A stretch of DNA of 64,000 nt from contig CALSFV010000047.1 in assembly GCA_943737045.1 (NCBI GenBank), forward strand, positions 1 through 64,000. The letters are read 5' to 3'. Below, piece by piece: positions 15,001-35,500 of the stretch (its first letter is position 1; every line of letters begins with the position of its first letter). The notes under the pieces are model-generated. The model saw nothing but the letters and a program-made list of their open reading frames with translations. It ran no database searches and had not been told where the DNA came from. The translations under genes and the position numbers were made by a program. The DNA comes from Parapristionchus giblindavisi (lineage: Eukaryota; Nematoda; Chromadorea; Rhabditida; Diplogasteridae).

Positions 15001-16370
15001 CTCGCGTTGTTTCGTAGGAAAACTGTTCCGGTAGAATTATAGATATTCAACACACAAACCGAAAGACATATTTGATGTTGATTCATGATATGTTTGAAGC
15101 TTGCTATGAGTAATGAAAGTACACCTTTTTCGGCATTGAGAGAGGGCCTATCCGATTTGCATAATTGGCTCTCTCAATTTCCCAGTGCTCCTCACGCCAA
15201 TTTCCAAACAATATAGAGAACAATCCACATGTTAATCGATGTGAGAGTCCGTCATGCATCGTTACATTTGCCTTACTTGCCTACGCCGTAATCTCCTCCG
15301 CCGCGTCTCCGTCGTTACGGCGAAGGTTAAGGCGTAGGCACGTAGGGCAAATGTAACGATGCATCAGGCAAACTCGAGGGTCGCCTTCTTTAATCAATGA
15401 CCGGGAATTAGAACCGATTGAAGTCGTACCTGTTGTTGTTTGCTTTTCAGCTGCTCCTCCTGTTGAGCCTCTCCGGTCTCCCAATCATCAGCCACGGCTG
15501 ACGACGATGGACCTGATAGGAGACAATCAATATATGTTCTCATAAAAAAAGAGTCCCAAAAGCATGCAGGATTGGTTTTGAACTATCTCCCCGCATTTTC
15601 CCCATTCTCTAACTTGTGAAACTAATTATCGATATGTGACTGCTACTCTAAATGCAATCTTCAACGGATCTCTCAATACTTCTAGCAGTTGTCAGGCAGA
15701 AGGATGGTGGAAGTGCGTTTTAATGAAATGCGTGCATATCCCAAGGATGGAGGCTCTGCAGAAGCCACATGGAAGGTATCCTGCCTACGCGCCCTAAGTA
15801 CAAAAGTAACTTTCACTCTGATAAGACCAAAACAATACATGACATGAAAAATATTCTGCTAAACCCAGCGTGTCATTTTCTAATACCCGCAATCGAGACA
15901 ACAGTTTTTGGTAACAGTGACAGGTTGCATTGAGGTTATGCACCAGTCTTGGGAGCCTTCAACTCTGCCGACGTACGCTTCGTTATGCGCCTAATAACCT
16001 CTTTGCAGTTGACAAAATAAAATAATATTGCTATCACCATTGATTGTTGCAGTGTCACGAGTGTATGTGTTAGGTGTGCGTAGTTTGAACGCGCCCGTCA
16101 ATCCATGAATCAGCGTAATTGTAGCCAAATATGAGCGACAAGATAAGAGATTCTGGCGCGTCTTCCGATAACAAGATTATAATATGCAAATGTCGTTTAA
16201 AAATATATTTAGCGTAAATTAGGAAACACTACTTATTGTTAGATAACAATCACTTGCAATCATGCAATTCTATTTCATTTGCAAAGCGCGCAGAAGTGGA
16301 GGCTGAGAAAACGATCTGATAGAAATTGTTGTCCAAGCTCACCGGTAGTTTCAGGGACAGCCATGCTCAT
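9035..16370 (-). CDS. SUZ-domain protein, SZRD1-like, with extended Ser/Pro/Gln-rich tail
   Basis: Ten coding exons join in phase: 16343-16370, 15430-15512, 14505-14626, 13675-13775, 13206-13243, 12576-12641, 11673-11757, 11283-11380, 10756-10923 and 9035-9367. They give 373 residues plus TGA. An acidic ADDWETGE segment (about 17-24) and VRILKR (38-43) match the order in vertebrate SZRD1. A second basic motif PVKLLRRP (82-89) is followed by the SUZ core QADYDAARSRILG (127-139). SUZ domains are known to bind RNA or support RNA-binding partners, so a cytoplasmic mRNA role is inferred. Residues 147-373 are low-complexity, rich in Ser, Pro and Gln, and have no counterpart in the roughly 150-aa vertebrate protein. 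The start is the first ATG of a nine-codon exon that fits phase 1; upstream in-frame codons are open, so an earlier start is possible. The stop TGA overlaps a strong donor consensus (GGGTGAGTGG), so further 3' exons cannot be excluded. Confidence 0.78.
9765..10021. mobile_element. GC-rich hairpin element built from GGGGTACACCG-like units
   Basis: Ends are inverted: ATCTCCGGTATTTTTGC at the left and GCAAAAAATACCGGAGAT at the right. Inside are many short GC-rich units in both orientations (GCGGGGCACACCG, CGCGGGGTACCCCG, CGATGTACCCCACGG), so the element is both a palindrome and an internal repeat array. It lies in the ninth intron of the SUZ-domain gene. Confidence 0.75.
10571..10689. mobile_element. 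Hairpin MITE (GTAATATTATAGTAAG ends)
   Basis: Inverted ends GTAATATTATAGTAAGYAGCGC and complement flank an AACTTAAGTTACTTTT repeat core, giving one long stem. In the same intron as the GC-rich hairpin. Confidence 0.75.
11110..11278 (-). promoter_or_regulatory. TACGGTA cluster beside the exon 8 donor
   Basis: Six or so TACGGTA words on the gene-sense strand lie just downstream of the donor at 11282. Function unknown; see findings for the orientation rule. Confidence 0.4.
11585..11672 (-). promoter_or_regulatory. TACGGTA cluster beginning at the exon 7 donor
   Basis: The donor itself reads GTATACGGTAGATAG and further TACGGTA or TACAGTA words follow in the gene-sense strand. Confidence 0.4.
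11800..12035. repeat. Dispersed repeat, first copy (intron 6)
   Basis: Contains CCCATGGGATAGACCCACCC and ends near a TGATAGACCATCA-like word; a diverged relative lies at 12810-13155 in the neighbouring intron. Confidence 0.4.
12810..13155. repeat. Dispersed repeat, second copy (intron 5)
   Basis: Shares CCTGGGATAGGTTCACCCGC and the downstream layout with 11800-12035, and contains two TATAGTGGGYCAATYCTCG units. Confidence 0.4.
13488..13670. mobile_element. MITE with TAGGTCGAAAAG termini
   Basis: Terminal and internal copies of CATAGGTCGAAAAG-like words occur in both orientations. Relatives lie at 55455-55560 and 62988-63098. Confidence 0.55.
13810..13888. repeat. Dispersed CATGGGCGC...GCCCATGTA repeat
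   Basis: Core ACCATTTTTCGTTCGGA and GTAGAATCGAGCTC are shared with 57588-57732; the ends CATGGGCG and CGGCCCATG are inverted. Confidence 0.6.
14632..14695. repeat. (ATT)n microsatellite
   Basis: ATT units with few interruptions, next to the acceptor of SUZ-gene exon 3. Confidence 0.85.
15256..15363. mobile_element. Palindromic MITE (GCATCGTTACATTTGCC)
   Basis: About 108 bp that fold back on themselves, with ends GCATCGTTACATTTGCC and complement and a CCGTAATCTCCTCCGCCGC centre. Other copies at 39213-39321 and 54750-54860. Confidence 0.8.
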
Positions 16371-19134
16371 CGCGAATGCGTCGTCTTCCCCCGAAATGGA
16401 ACCCTTGCCCGATAACGGCACATGAAAATGGAGGAAATGCACTGTGTCCATTCGTAAAGCACAGAAATAACGATGTAGCAAGGCACATTGCTACAAGGCC
16501 ACCACACAGATTGATCAGTCTTAGGGCAGGCATGAATGGTCGCAAACGGAAGTTAAAGCGAACAAAAGGAATAGAGCAATGCGAAATATTGACGAGAAAA
16601 GGAAAACATGAATGAATTCAACACTACGGCCTAGACAGCGCTGTCGGGAGATTGAAGCTTCGACCACAGGCTACCATATACCCTGTGATGAGTATCAAAA
16701 GAATAACAAAACGAATTGTATTTAAAATGCAAAAAAACGAATGAAGTGTCGCGTCAAAACGTGGTCCCGGGACCCTCAAAGACGATCCGGGAAATCAAAA
16801 TCCGTTTAATAGATTGTGATCGAATTGTTGTTTACGGTAAATTTGAGCAATTTTCTTCGCTTGCAAGTTAAACTTGTATTTGCTACTTTTAGTCATTTTA
16901 TTTTGAAAGTACATTTTTAAATTTATACTTAAATTGTCATTTATTCCTCATATAAAAGAGTTAGATAATTTCACTTACAATGGGGCCATAGCTTTGTCTG
17001 CTTTTTAGTATTAATGTCTTGGAATTTCTATCGAGATGACTGGTTACGGAAAGTTTATATATTTTAGTGATTCTGAATGTCATACGCCATTTTTACGAAT
17101 TGGGAATAAAAAAGGAGAATATTATGTTCATTTGTAAAATCTTTGAGGGTTTCTAATCGTGGTCCGCTTCTAGAGGTTGCAAAGAAATAAACATCGGAAC
17201 GACAAATTTAGATTACTGTATTTCGCATTAGAGAAAATCTTAGGACGAGCTTTTCATTCCCTTATGAATATACATCTACGATCCGCTGTACAAAATCCTT
17301 TATTCGTACAACATTTCAAAATCATAACTTGAGATATAAATTAAATTATATGCAAGCAAACGTCATCGTATTTTGTGATTATCGATTGATTTCTAGAGCA
17401 ATTTGACTGATGAGAAAATCGATAACTTGACTTGTGTACGAATCTGCACGTATAAATGAAGTAGAACTGTAGTGTGAGGAATAATGAACATTTAAAATAT
17501 CTATAGGTTGAGACAAGTATGCACGTGATTTTTGTTCAAAAATGACTTCAATCTATAAGTAAGGATTAGTTCGGAGAATTGAGGCAGAAAGCAGTGGATT
17601 GAGTTCGGAAATTGCTCCACTTCAGAAGAAAGTTCTGAACGAAGCACTGAATGTCAACGTAATCAATGAGATACAAGTCGTCGAACTACCTATAACAATG
17701 ATATAGCGATATAAACAATAACGATTCTAACTACTCGGCGCAGTAGTCTAGTAATAGTATGGGATACGGTAGAAAACAATTGATAGGGAACATTTAATAA
17801 AGTATCAACCCGAATATTGTGTGATAGATTATTGATTGATGGGAATTATCGATCGATCATGACCAAGCGGTCTTTGGTCCGGAAACAGTAAAGGAGCTCA
17901 TGGTCTTAATGGATAGTGCTGCGGGTTCATCAGGTTTGATCTTCAATAGTAATTGCCATCGAAGTAACGCCCGTATGAGATAGGCCCTAATCTGGATCTG
18001 CGGCCGCATCGTGGACATCTTAATTTATACATTGTAAATAAATAAATTAAACGAATTTTTGATTTGAAACGTGCCGCTCTCACCATTTTCATAAACGAAA
18101 GAATATCGTAGCAAACGACCACCTTACTACCTCTTTGTGGTATTGTATTTATCTGTCCCTAATGTCCCTCTATGTATCTCATTTTCATTTTCCCTGAAAC
18201 GCACATAAAGATATTATTATTTTTAAAAAAGTTTTTGCATCAGGTTTCACCCTGTCCATTTCGTCTTAGATCTCAGCAAGGGGATATTGAACAGTTGTCG
18301 GATCGTTAAAATTAATAAAATGCATAGAAATTTCAGCCGTTCTTTTTCCTTTCTGCGGTTACGTTACAAGAGCCCCCCTTCCAGTAACTTAATCAATCAT
18401 CAACATTACTGCGTAAGTTGCTCATCATGAAAATCGTAGTCTCATATATCATTGTTTTCGAGTGAGAAAGTATCCTTCAATAACTAGAGGTCCTCACACA
18501 TATTTTGATGAAAATGAGATTAAAAAATCTGCAAAAAATGGATAAACAAGAGGCATAGTGTATACCGCATAGAACCTTCGTTGCGCGAATAAAAAGATCT
18601 AGATCGCACCCAACTGAATCATCTACACAATGCGAAGCCTCTTATTATTAGGCACTTCTTCGGTTTCTGGTCATCCAGAGCTCTCCCTGCTTGAGGAGAG
18701 CTAGGGGAGCATTTCGCCCCCGTGGACACCGTCCTCCCAGCGAGCCCTCCATACGATCGAAAAGATCAAAATGGGGGGGGGATGGGTGACCAGAAACCGT
18801 TTTGGAATAATTCAATTACCGTAACCGTAAAATTTTTAAAAATATTTTTTTATTTGGCAGATCTTGATCGGCACACTCTAATATGTCTATGTCTATGTCC
18901 ATATAAATTAATATGTCTTAAAGCCCTAATATTATTTCTTTTTGACATTAAACGCATGTTATCGCCAGCCTGTTGATAGAAATGCCAGATTATTCGAAAT
19001 GCCAGACACCTTGCAGAAATGTCAAAATAACTCTTTCGCGTTTTTCCCCCATTTTTTTTGAAAATATTAAAATGTATGTAAAATTAATGGAAAAATTAAA
19101 AATGTATGTAAAATAATTAAAATCTAAGGTGTAT
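16371..19134. other. Intergenic stretch
   Basis: AT-rich sequence between the SUZ-domain and phosphatase-fold genes. I see one TACGGTA word (17762), a G run at 18771-18780 and scattered homopolymers, but no gene, hairpin element or array. Confidence 0.5.
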
Positions 19135-29424
<10,290 letters not shown>

Positions 29425-29979
29425 CTCTACTTAACAGGACTTGATGTAACTTAACTTGAGCACCGTACTTAGGGAGCAGACTTAGTGCTTAGGCTAACTT
29501 AACGAGCTCCCTTATCGACCGTCTTATAGCAAGGGGCGTGGCGTGGGGAAAGCCTCTAGTGTCGGGTGAAAGTGGCGAGCAGGTGAATTGCGCTGTGGAC
29601 GAAGCTGTGGGGCATTGTCGGAGAGGGGATAGCGTATACTAGGGTAGAGGAGAATGGAGATATACTAGGAGAAGGGGGAGTTGAGAGTCGCCTCAAACGT
29701 TCTCTCGAATAGATTTATAGAGATATTGAGCTGGTGAAAAGTGAGCAACGATGATAATAAGCAGGGGAATAAGACACATGAGGGAGAGGGAGAGAGAGAG
29801 AGGGGAGATTGAGGGAGAGGGAGAGGCAGAGAGCTACCTCGGCAAAGTAGTAGCTAAGTACATTATTCCCTGGAGAATATACTGATAAATTGTGAAATGT
29901 ATGTGTTATTATATATGGCATATGACAATATGATAATATGTATGCCGAACTGTAAAGGGAATGTTTAAAAAATAGATAA

Positions 29980-30103
29980 TTTAAAGGCACATCCAGATCT
30001 AATTTTACTCTCCGCTCTGTCAATACTCTCTCGTGAACAAAGAAAGCGAGAGATCGCATTGTCAGAGCAGAGAGTTTCTAATTATCTCGTGGCGTACCTT
30101 CAA
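29980..30103. mobile_element. GAGA-stem MITE, copy
   Basis: Complete palindrome with ends TAAAGGCACATCCAGATC and GTGGCGTACCTT. Confidence 0.8.
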
Positions 30104-30577
30104 ATATGTTTCATATTTCACAGCCCCCGGTCAACTGAGGGGAAATAACAGTTTCTTGCTATTTTTATTGCTATTTTTCTCGGGAAAAATCATAATATTG
30201 TACAAGGATGAGAGACCAGTGCAGATAGTCGCAGATGAGTTCGGAGTAGTTCGCCAAATTAATCTAATTTGCTCCAATACTCGTGAAGTCGTCTCGATAA
30301 TCCTCCATAAATATTCTCTTTTCTCTTTTCTGTATAGTTTTGTTCGTATCGTAGACGAAAATGAAATATGACGAAATATATAAACAACATTAAATCAACT
30401 CCAGAATTTGCCCCATTATCATGATATATGTATATGTAAATATAATTTCAGATCGGAATTCCAACAAATCTTCGAGACATACAAGAAGGAGCGAAAACGA
30501 CCATTTAATATAAATATTGCACTCCGTGTTAATCGTGGCCGGAGTCAGTCATGCAAACTCAAGGGTCTCTTTCTTTT

Positions 30578-30902
30578 ATGGCTCGTTAAAAAAATAGTGG
30601 AAAACCGAAAACGGCGACTTTCCACCCGTTAAAAAAGTACCCGGAAAGTCGAAAATGGAAACACGAAATTTGAATTCACTCGCGCGCAAAGAGGTGCGGG
30701 AATTCAAATTCCGATTTTTCAAGTTGAATTTCCATTTTAACTGCAAAAAAATGATAACGGAAACTGTTAATTTGAATTCCTGCACTTCTTTGAGCGCGCG
30801 CGAATTCAAATTTCGTGTTTCCATTTTCGACTTTCCGGGTACTTTTTAACGGGTGGAAAGTCGCCGATTTCGGTTTTCCACTATTTTCTAACGAGCCATA
30901 AG
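30578..30902. mobile_element. MITE with ATAGTGGAAAAC termini, second copy
   Basis: Same layout as 25779-26134: inverted ends ATGGCTCGTTAAAAAAATAG and complement, and an inner GAATTC palindrome pair. Confidence 0.8.
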
Positions 30903-30921
30903 ACTATCATGGAGTATGCAC

Positions 30922-31051
30922 TAAAGGAACACCTCGTGCTAATGTTACTCTCCGCTATGACAACACTCTCTCGAAGACAAAGAAAACGAAAGAGCAAGAG
31001 AGAGTATTGCCAGAGAGGAGAGTAAAATTAGCTCGTGGTTTGCTCTTAAAA
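30922..31051. mobile_element. GAGA-stem MITE, copy
   Basis: Complete but with an expanded apex (GAAAACGAAAGAGCAAGAG). Confidence 0.75.
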
Positions 31052-31321
31052 GTAATGATGCCTATTCAGAACATTCATACGCCATGCTGACGACATGATG
31101 AGATATAGATAGATAGATATAGTTAGTGTATCAGTTTTCTATGAATACCACTGAGGTAGGTAAGAGTATAAACGAACAGGGTGACGCGTATTACGTATAC
31201 ATATGTGCTATGATCGCACGCTATGCGCTGGGAAGCGGGCGCGTATGGTCATAAGTTCTCACTCATAACCCGTAATTTTGATTAATGATGAAAACGACAA
31301 ACGCCAACCACCTGATCTAGT

Positions 31322-31438
31322 ATGGAGTTCCCGAGCTATTTCGAAACTCTCCGCTCTGGACTTGTTCTCTCACTTTCCTTCTCTGCGAGAGAGCGTTGCC
31401 AGAGGGGAGAGTAAAATTAGCTCGGGCTGAGCCTTTAA
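31322..31438. mobile_element. GAGA-stem MITE, copy
   Basis: Ends GTTCCCGAGCTATTTC and AGCTCGGGCTGAGCC. Confidence 0.75.
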
Positions 31439-31631
31439 ACCGATAATGACTGACATTGAGATGGCCATAGTGTGAAGATTCGGTAAAAATCGCAATACCA
31501 TCTTCAGAACCAATAACCGAGCCAGCGAAGAGGTGCTTTTGTTTTTTTTATACATATTTTGTGAAAGTTGGGAAGGGAAATTAAATTGCCGTTTCTGAAA
31601 TGTGTTGCGTGCACTATTATTCTTTTTTTCC

Positions 31632-31735
31632 TTAAAAGCAGCTGACACTCCGCTATGACTCTCCGCTCTGGCCACAGCGAGAGTGTTTAGAAAGAGCGGA
31701 GAGTTTAAAAATTGATGCGAGGTGTTACTTTGAAG
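31632..31735. mobile_element. GAGA-stem MITE, shortened copy
   Basis: Apex deleted; arms CTCTCCGCTCTGGCCAC and AGAGCGGAGAGT remain. Confidence 0.65.
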
Positions 31736-32239
31736 TTTAAAAAAATACTGCATTACAGTGTCATTGTTCTGTTATCTTCCACAGTCAACCCGCAGATCTA
31801 ATACGTTGATTTATTTTTTTCTCATTTTTTTGCTGTGATATTTCAAAACTGAAAGTGTACAAAAGTCTACTAAAACTGTTATATATACGGTAATGCATTT
31901 CGTCAAATATTATTTCATTTAAAGTAGAGTTAAACTTCAAGTTGCATTTTAAGTATATTTTAAGTTTGAGAGTCGTTGCTAGCGAAGATGTTCATAGACC
32001 ATAAAGATGTGTTGTGATGCATAGAGACCACGAACCCACTGATCTTCGAGGAATATTCTTAGAATCCCTCCAGCCATGACTCACTGCGTAAATTTGCAAA
32101 TGCGATAAGATGATGTGAATACCAAATTTGCACAGTAAATCTGTTGAACTTTATTACACACTTATCCTTGTTGTCATTTATTATTTATTTATTATCTTTA
32201 TTACTGTACACTTTATCTACAGAATGACGTTATCTGCCC

Positions 32240-32367
32240 TTTAAAGGCTCACCCAAAACCAATTTTACTCTCCATTCTGGCAATATGTATGTACCTCTCG
32301 GAGACAAAGAAAGCGAGAGAGTGTGGCCAGAGCGGAGAGTTTCAAATATGCTTGGGATGTCGCTTTA
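32240..32367. mobile_element. GAGA-stem MITE, copy
   Basis: Right arm intact (GTGTGGCCAGAGCGGAGAGT); left arm has a short insertion GTATGTAC. Confidence 0.75.
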
Positions 32368-32571
32368 TGGCAATGACTCAAATGTAGCAAATGTCAGCGT
32401 ATAGCGTACCCCCTTCTACAACAGATGATTACCTCGACATTGTTCCATTACCGTACCTATTCTACCGTATCAAAAATCAGGTATAACACCCCTTATGCAA
32501 CCATAAGCTGTTACAGTACCTCTATTACCGTACCTATTCTACCGTATGACCACCTTAGCCTGTTGGCGTAC

Positions 32572-35500
32572 CTTCTCAATGAGTGAGTATACTTCAATCC
32601 CTTGTACTTGCTCGAATCTCCACTCCTATCAGTCCACTTTTGATCCTCATCCTCCTCCTCCTCGTCTTCCTTATAATTACCACTGATGTCGTACAGACTC
32701 TTCGCCCGGAAACCATCTTAAAATTTTGCGTCATTAAAATTTAAATAAAAATAGATGAAATTAAATTATTTGATAAACCCGTGACAGGTGCGACAGCAAA
32801 TACAGAAATGATATAGGCAAAGTAATAATAAACATAGAGACTTGAGGAAGGTGACAGGGGTGATTTATTGATAGTTATAGCAGAGATATTCGTCGCCTTA
32901 GTTAGTACTCAACCTTTTTTGGTAGTCAGAAAGATAATATTGTCGTTTTATCCTTTTTTGTAAGGCTCTAAATGTTCTCATTGGCTACTCATTTTGGATT
33001 ATTTAGTAAATTTCTGAACTTGCCGCGTGCGAATACTATTCATTTAAATTAATATTATTACTAGATGTACAAGAATAAGTATGCATGCACTTTAAATATT
33101 AATATTTTGATCAAATACGTTAACTAGCAATGTGCCCTATGGTGTTTCGGCCGACATGTAAAACATATGCAAGTCCCTGATTTGAGATCCAAAGTCTATG
33201 ACTGTCCAAGAGCCGCGAGGGAACGCGGAAAGATCGTTAGAGGGAATATCATCACAAACACATGACGGAACATACCATCATTATCCATTTATTTATAGCT
33301 TATGTTGGATTAAAATATACTCATCAAAATATATTATTAATAATAATAATATTTTTATTTTTATTACTTCTCGTTCATGATAATTAGCGCTCGATCTTTG
33401 TTATGCAGTCAAGAGCGAACATGAAAACAGTCGTGAAGCGTTATCCCTTTATGAACAAAGGTCGACAACTTGTGGGAGCTTGAAGGCACACAAGAGATCA
33501 TTTGAAATATACTATCTCGCTTTCTTTGACCATGAGAGAGCGTTGCCAGAGTGGAGAGTAAGAGTATCTCGGGATGTGCTTTTAAATATAGCTAATAAGC
33601 ATTTTTCACAACATGTTTTCACATATCATGAATTTCACAATGCTATGATATATGTAAAAAGAAGATCGCTATACCTGAGAATAGTGAGGTGGTGGGAGAT
33701 AGATTGGCGAACCAGGGTGAGGGGAAGGGTCCACTTTCAGATGATGTGGTCGAATGAGAGGAAGGACTGAAGAGCAATCAATAATCAATCAATAAATCAA
33801 GATCAATCAATACATTTTAATGTTGATGTATTGATTAGTATGGTCCTAAGACTAGATCACCGTGACGCTACTTGCATGGATTTCTACCCTAATAAGGTGA
33901 CGACAATTGCAAAGATCAAGTCATTGATACAAAAGTCAGTTTGACAGTTCAGTATTGAACACATTGGTGATATTTGATGACAGAAGTAATATTTATCAAA
34001 TAAAAGGCCAAGCCCTACCTTCTTCCCCGTGGCCCTCTGGTGGGTGGTGGATACAGGAAGCTCGATTTGCGGCTCGACGAGGGCTGTAAGGGCTTTGTTA
34101 CTATAAATAATATAATTTAATAATTTTTAAATCCCTACAATCGGCCGCCAAAGTGTGCACACAGTTCTCATACAGTCGGTTCTCGTTCGTCCTAGTAACT
34201 CATCACCATATTTCGAATATAAACCGTTTATAATAAGGAACCTCAAATCCTCAAATCTTCATGAACCACAAATCACTTTTGCATTTCATAAGTCAAAGGA
34301 AAAATGCGAGAGATTGTGTGTGAAACTTTTGTTTTTTCGAAACTTTTGAATATTCATGGAATTTTACGACGAAAGAAACAATAATGTAATTAAGTTAGAG
34401 AAACTATTCTCATAATCAGGAGCTTGCCCTTAAAGGGAGCGTTACCTCACTCAATGGTCTCTTCATTGCATACATTATTTCTCTGTTCTCTAACAACGAG
34501 AGAGCGTAGAGTGTTGAAGAGACCGTTGATAAAGGTGTCAGCCCCTTTAAGATTGTTATGAACTTTTGAACAGATCAATACCCTATTCTTGACATCGGTC
34601 GGACTGAGTGAGGCATCGTCCATGCATCCAAAGAGATCGGTCTGATCAGAGGGTAGATCAGCCGATGGAGGACGACAACAATTGATCGAACTCATCCGGC
34701 TACTCCTGTACTTATCCATGCCCTCGTCCGAACCTACAAATGCGAAATTGAATTTTGATAATATTAATAATTTAATATTTTAATAATTTAACAATTTAAT
34801 AATTTAATAATTTAATAATTTAATATTTTAATAATTTAATATTTTAATAATAATAATAAAAATAATATTAATAGATGTACTTTAAATGTGAATTTTGTTA
34901 TGACTTAGAGAAGCGCAGAGAGCACGTAGATTTGAGGACAGCCATGAACCTACTTAGAGGAAAATATAAAATATCCAATAAAAAATCCCACTATTTTCGC
35001 CCTTATACCACACGAAACAGACTCAACTTTAACAACCCCGGATCTAGATTTAATTATAGACATTACAGCTTCTTTCCTAGAGCGGCAAGACTTTTGGTAC
35101 AACCTGGCAATCAAATAGAGTTTCCCTAACCAATTATGTTTAGTCCCTATTGTTCCAAAGATTCGTCCATTATTCTACTCTTTAACCCGTGAGAATTTCA
35201 TTGTCATTAGCTTTATCATCATTTTCTTGTCTCGATTCATTTCGTTTCTTTTACTTCTATCACACGTTTCACTGTTTACTCATGAATACGTATAAATATT
35301 ATTATTATTATGACTGACCAGCTGACCAATTGGGAAAATAAATCAAAAAATATCCCGATTTCCAATGGTGAACCGGTTTAAATTGACCGGTTAACCGTCA
35401 ATTACCCAATTGTAAACCTACTGTTGGTTAACCGATGCACCACTTACTATCTGCTAATGGGGAGTATAGAGGAGATGCTGGGTCCAGAGCGGTGCTAAAA

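Larger units (their letters stand above)
29425..32571. other. Intergenic or intronic stretch
   Basis: Lies between the first phosphatase-gene exon and the Ser/Pro-rich exons. It holds a purine tract (29775-29835), five MITE copies and a minus-strand open piece near 30200-30300 whose phases could just link the two genes but whose splice sites are weak. Confidence 0.5.

Noticed and set aside
30200..30300. Minus-strand exon linking the Ser/Pro-rich exons to the phosphatase-fold gene
   Set aside because: Phases can be made to fit, but the acceptor (TTATGGAG) and donor (ACTG/GTCTCT) are weak and the opposite strand is open too.
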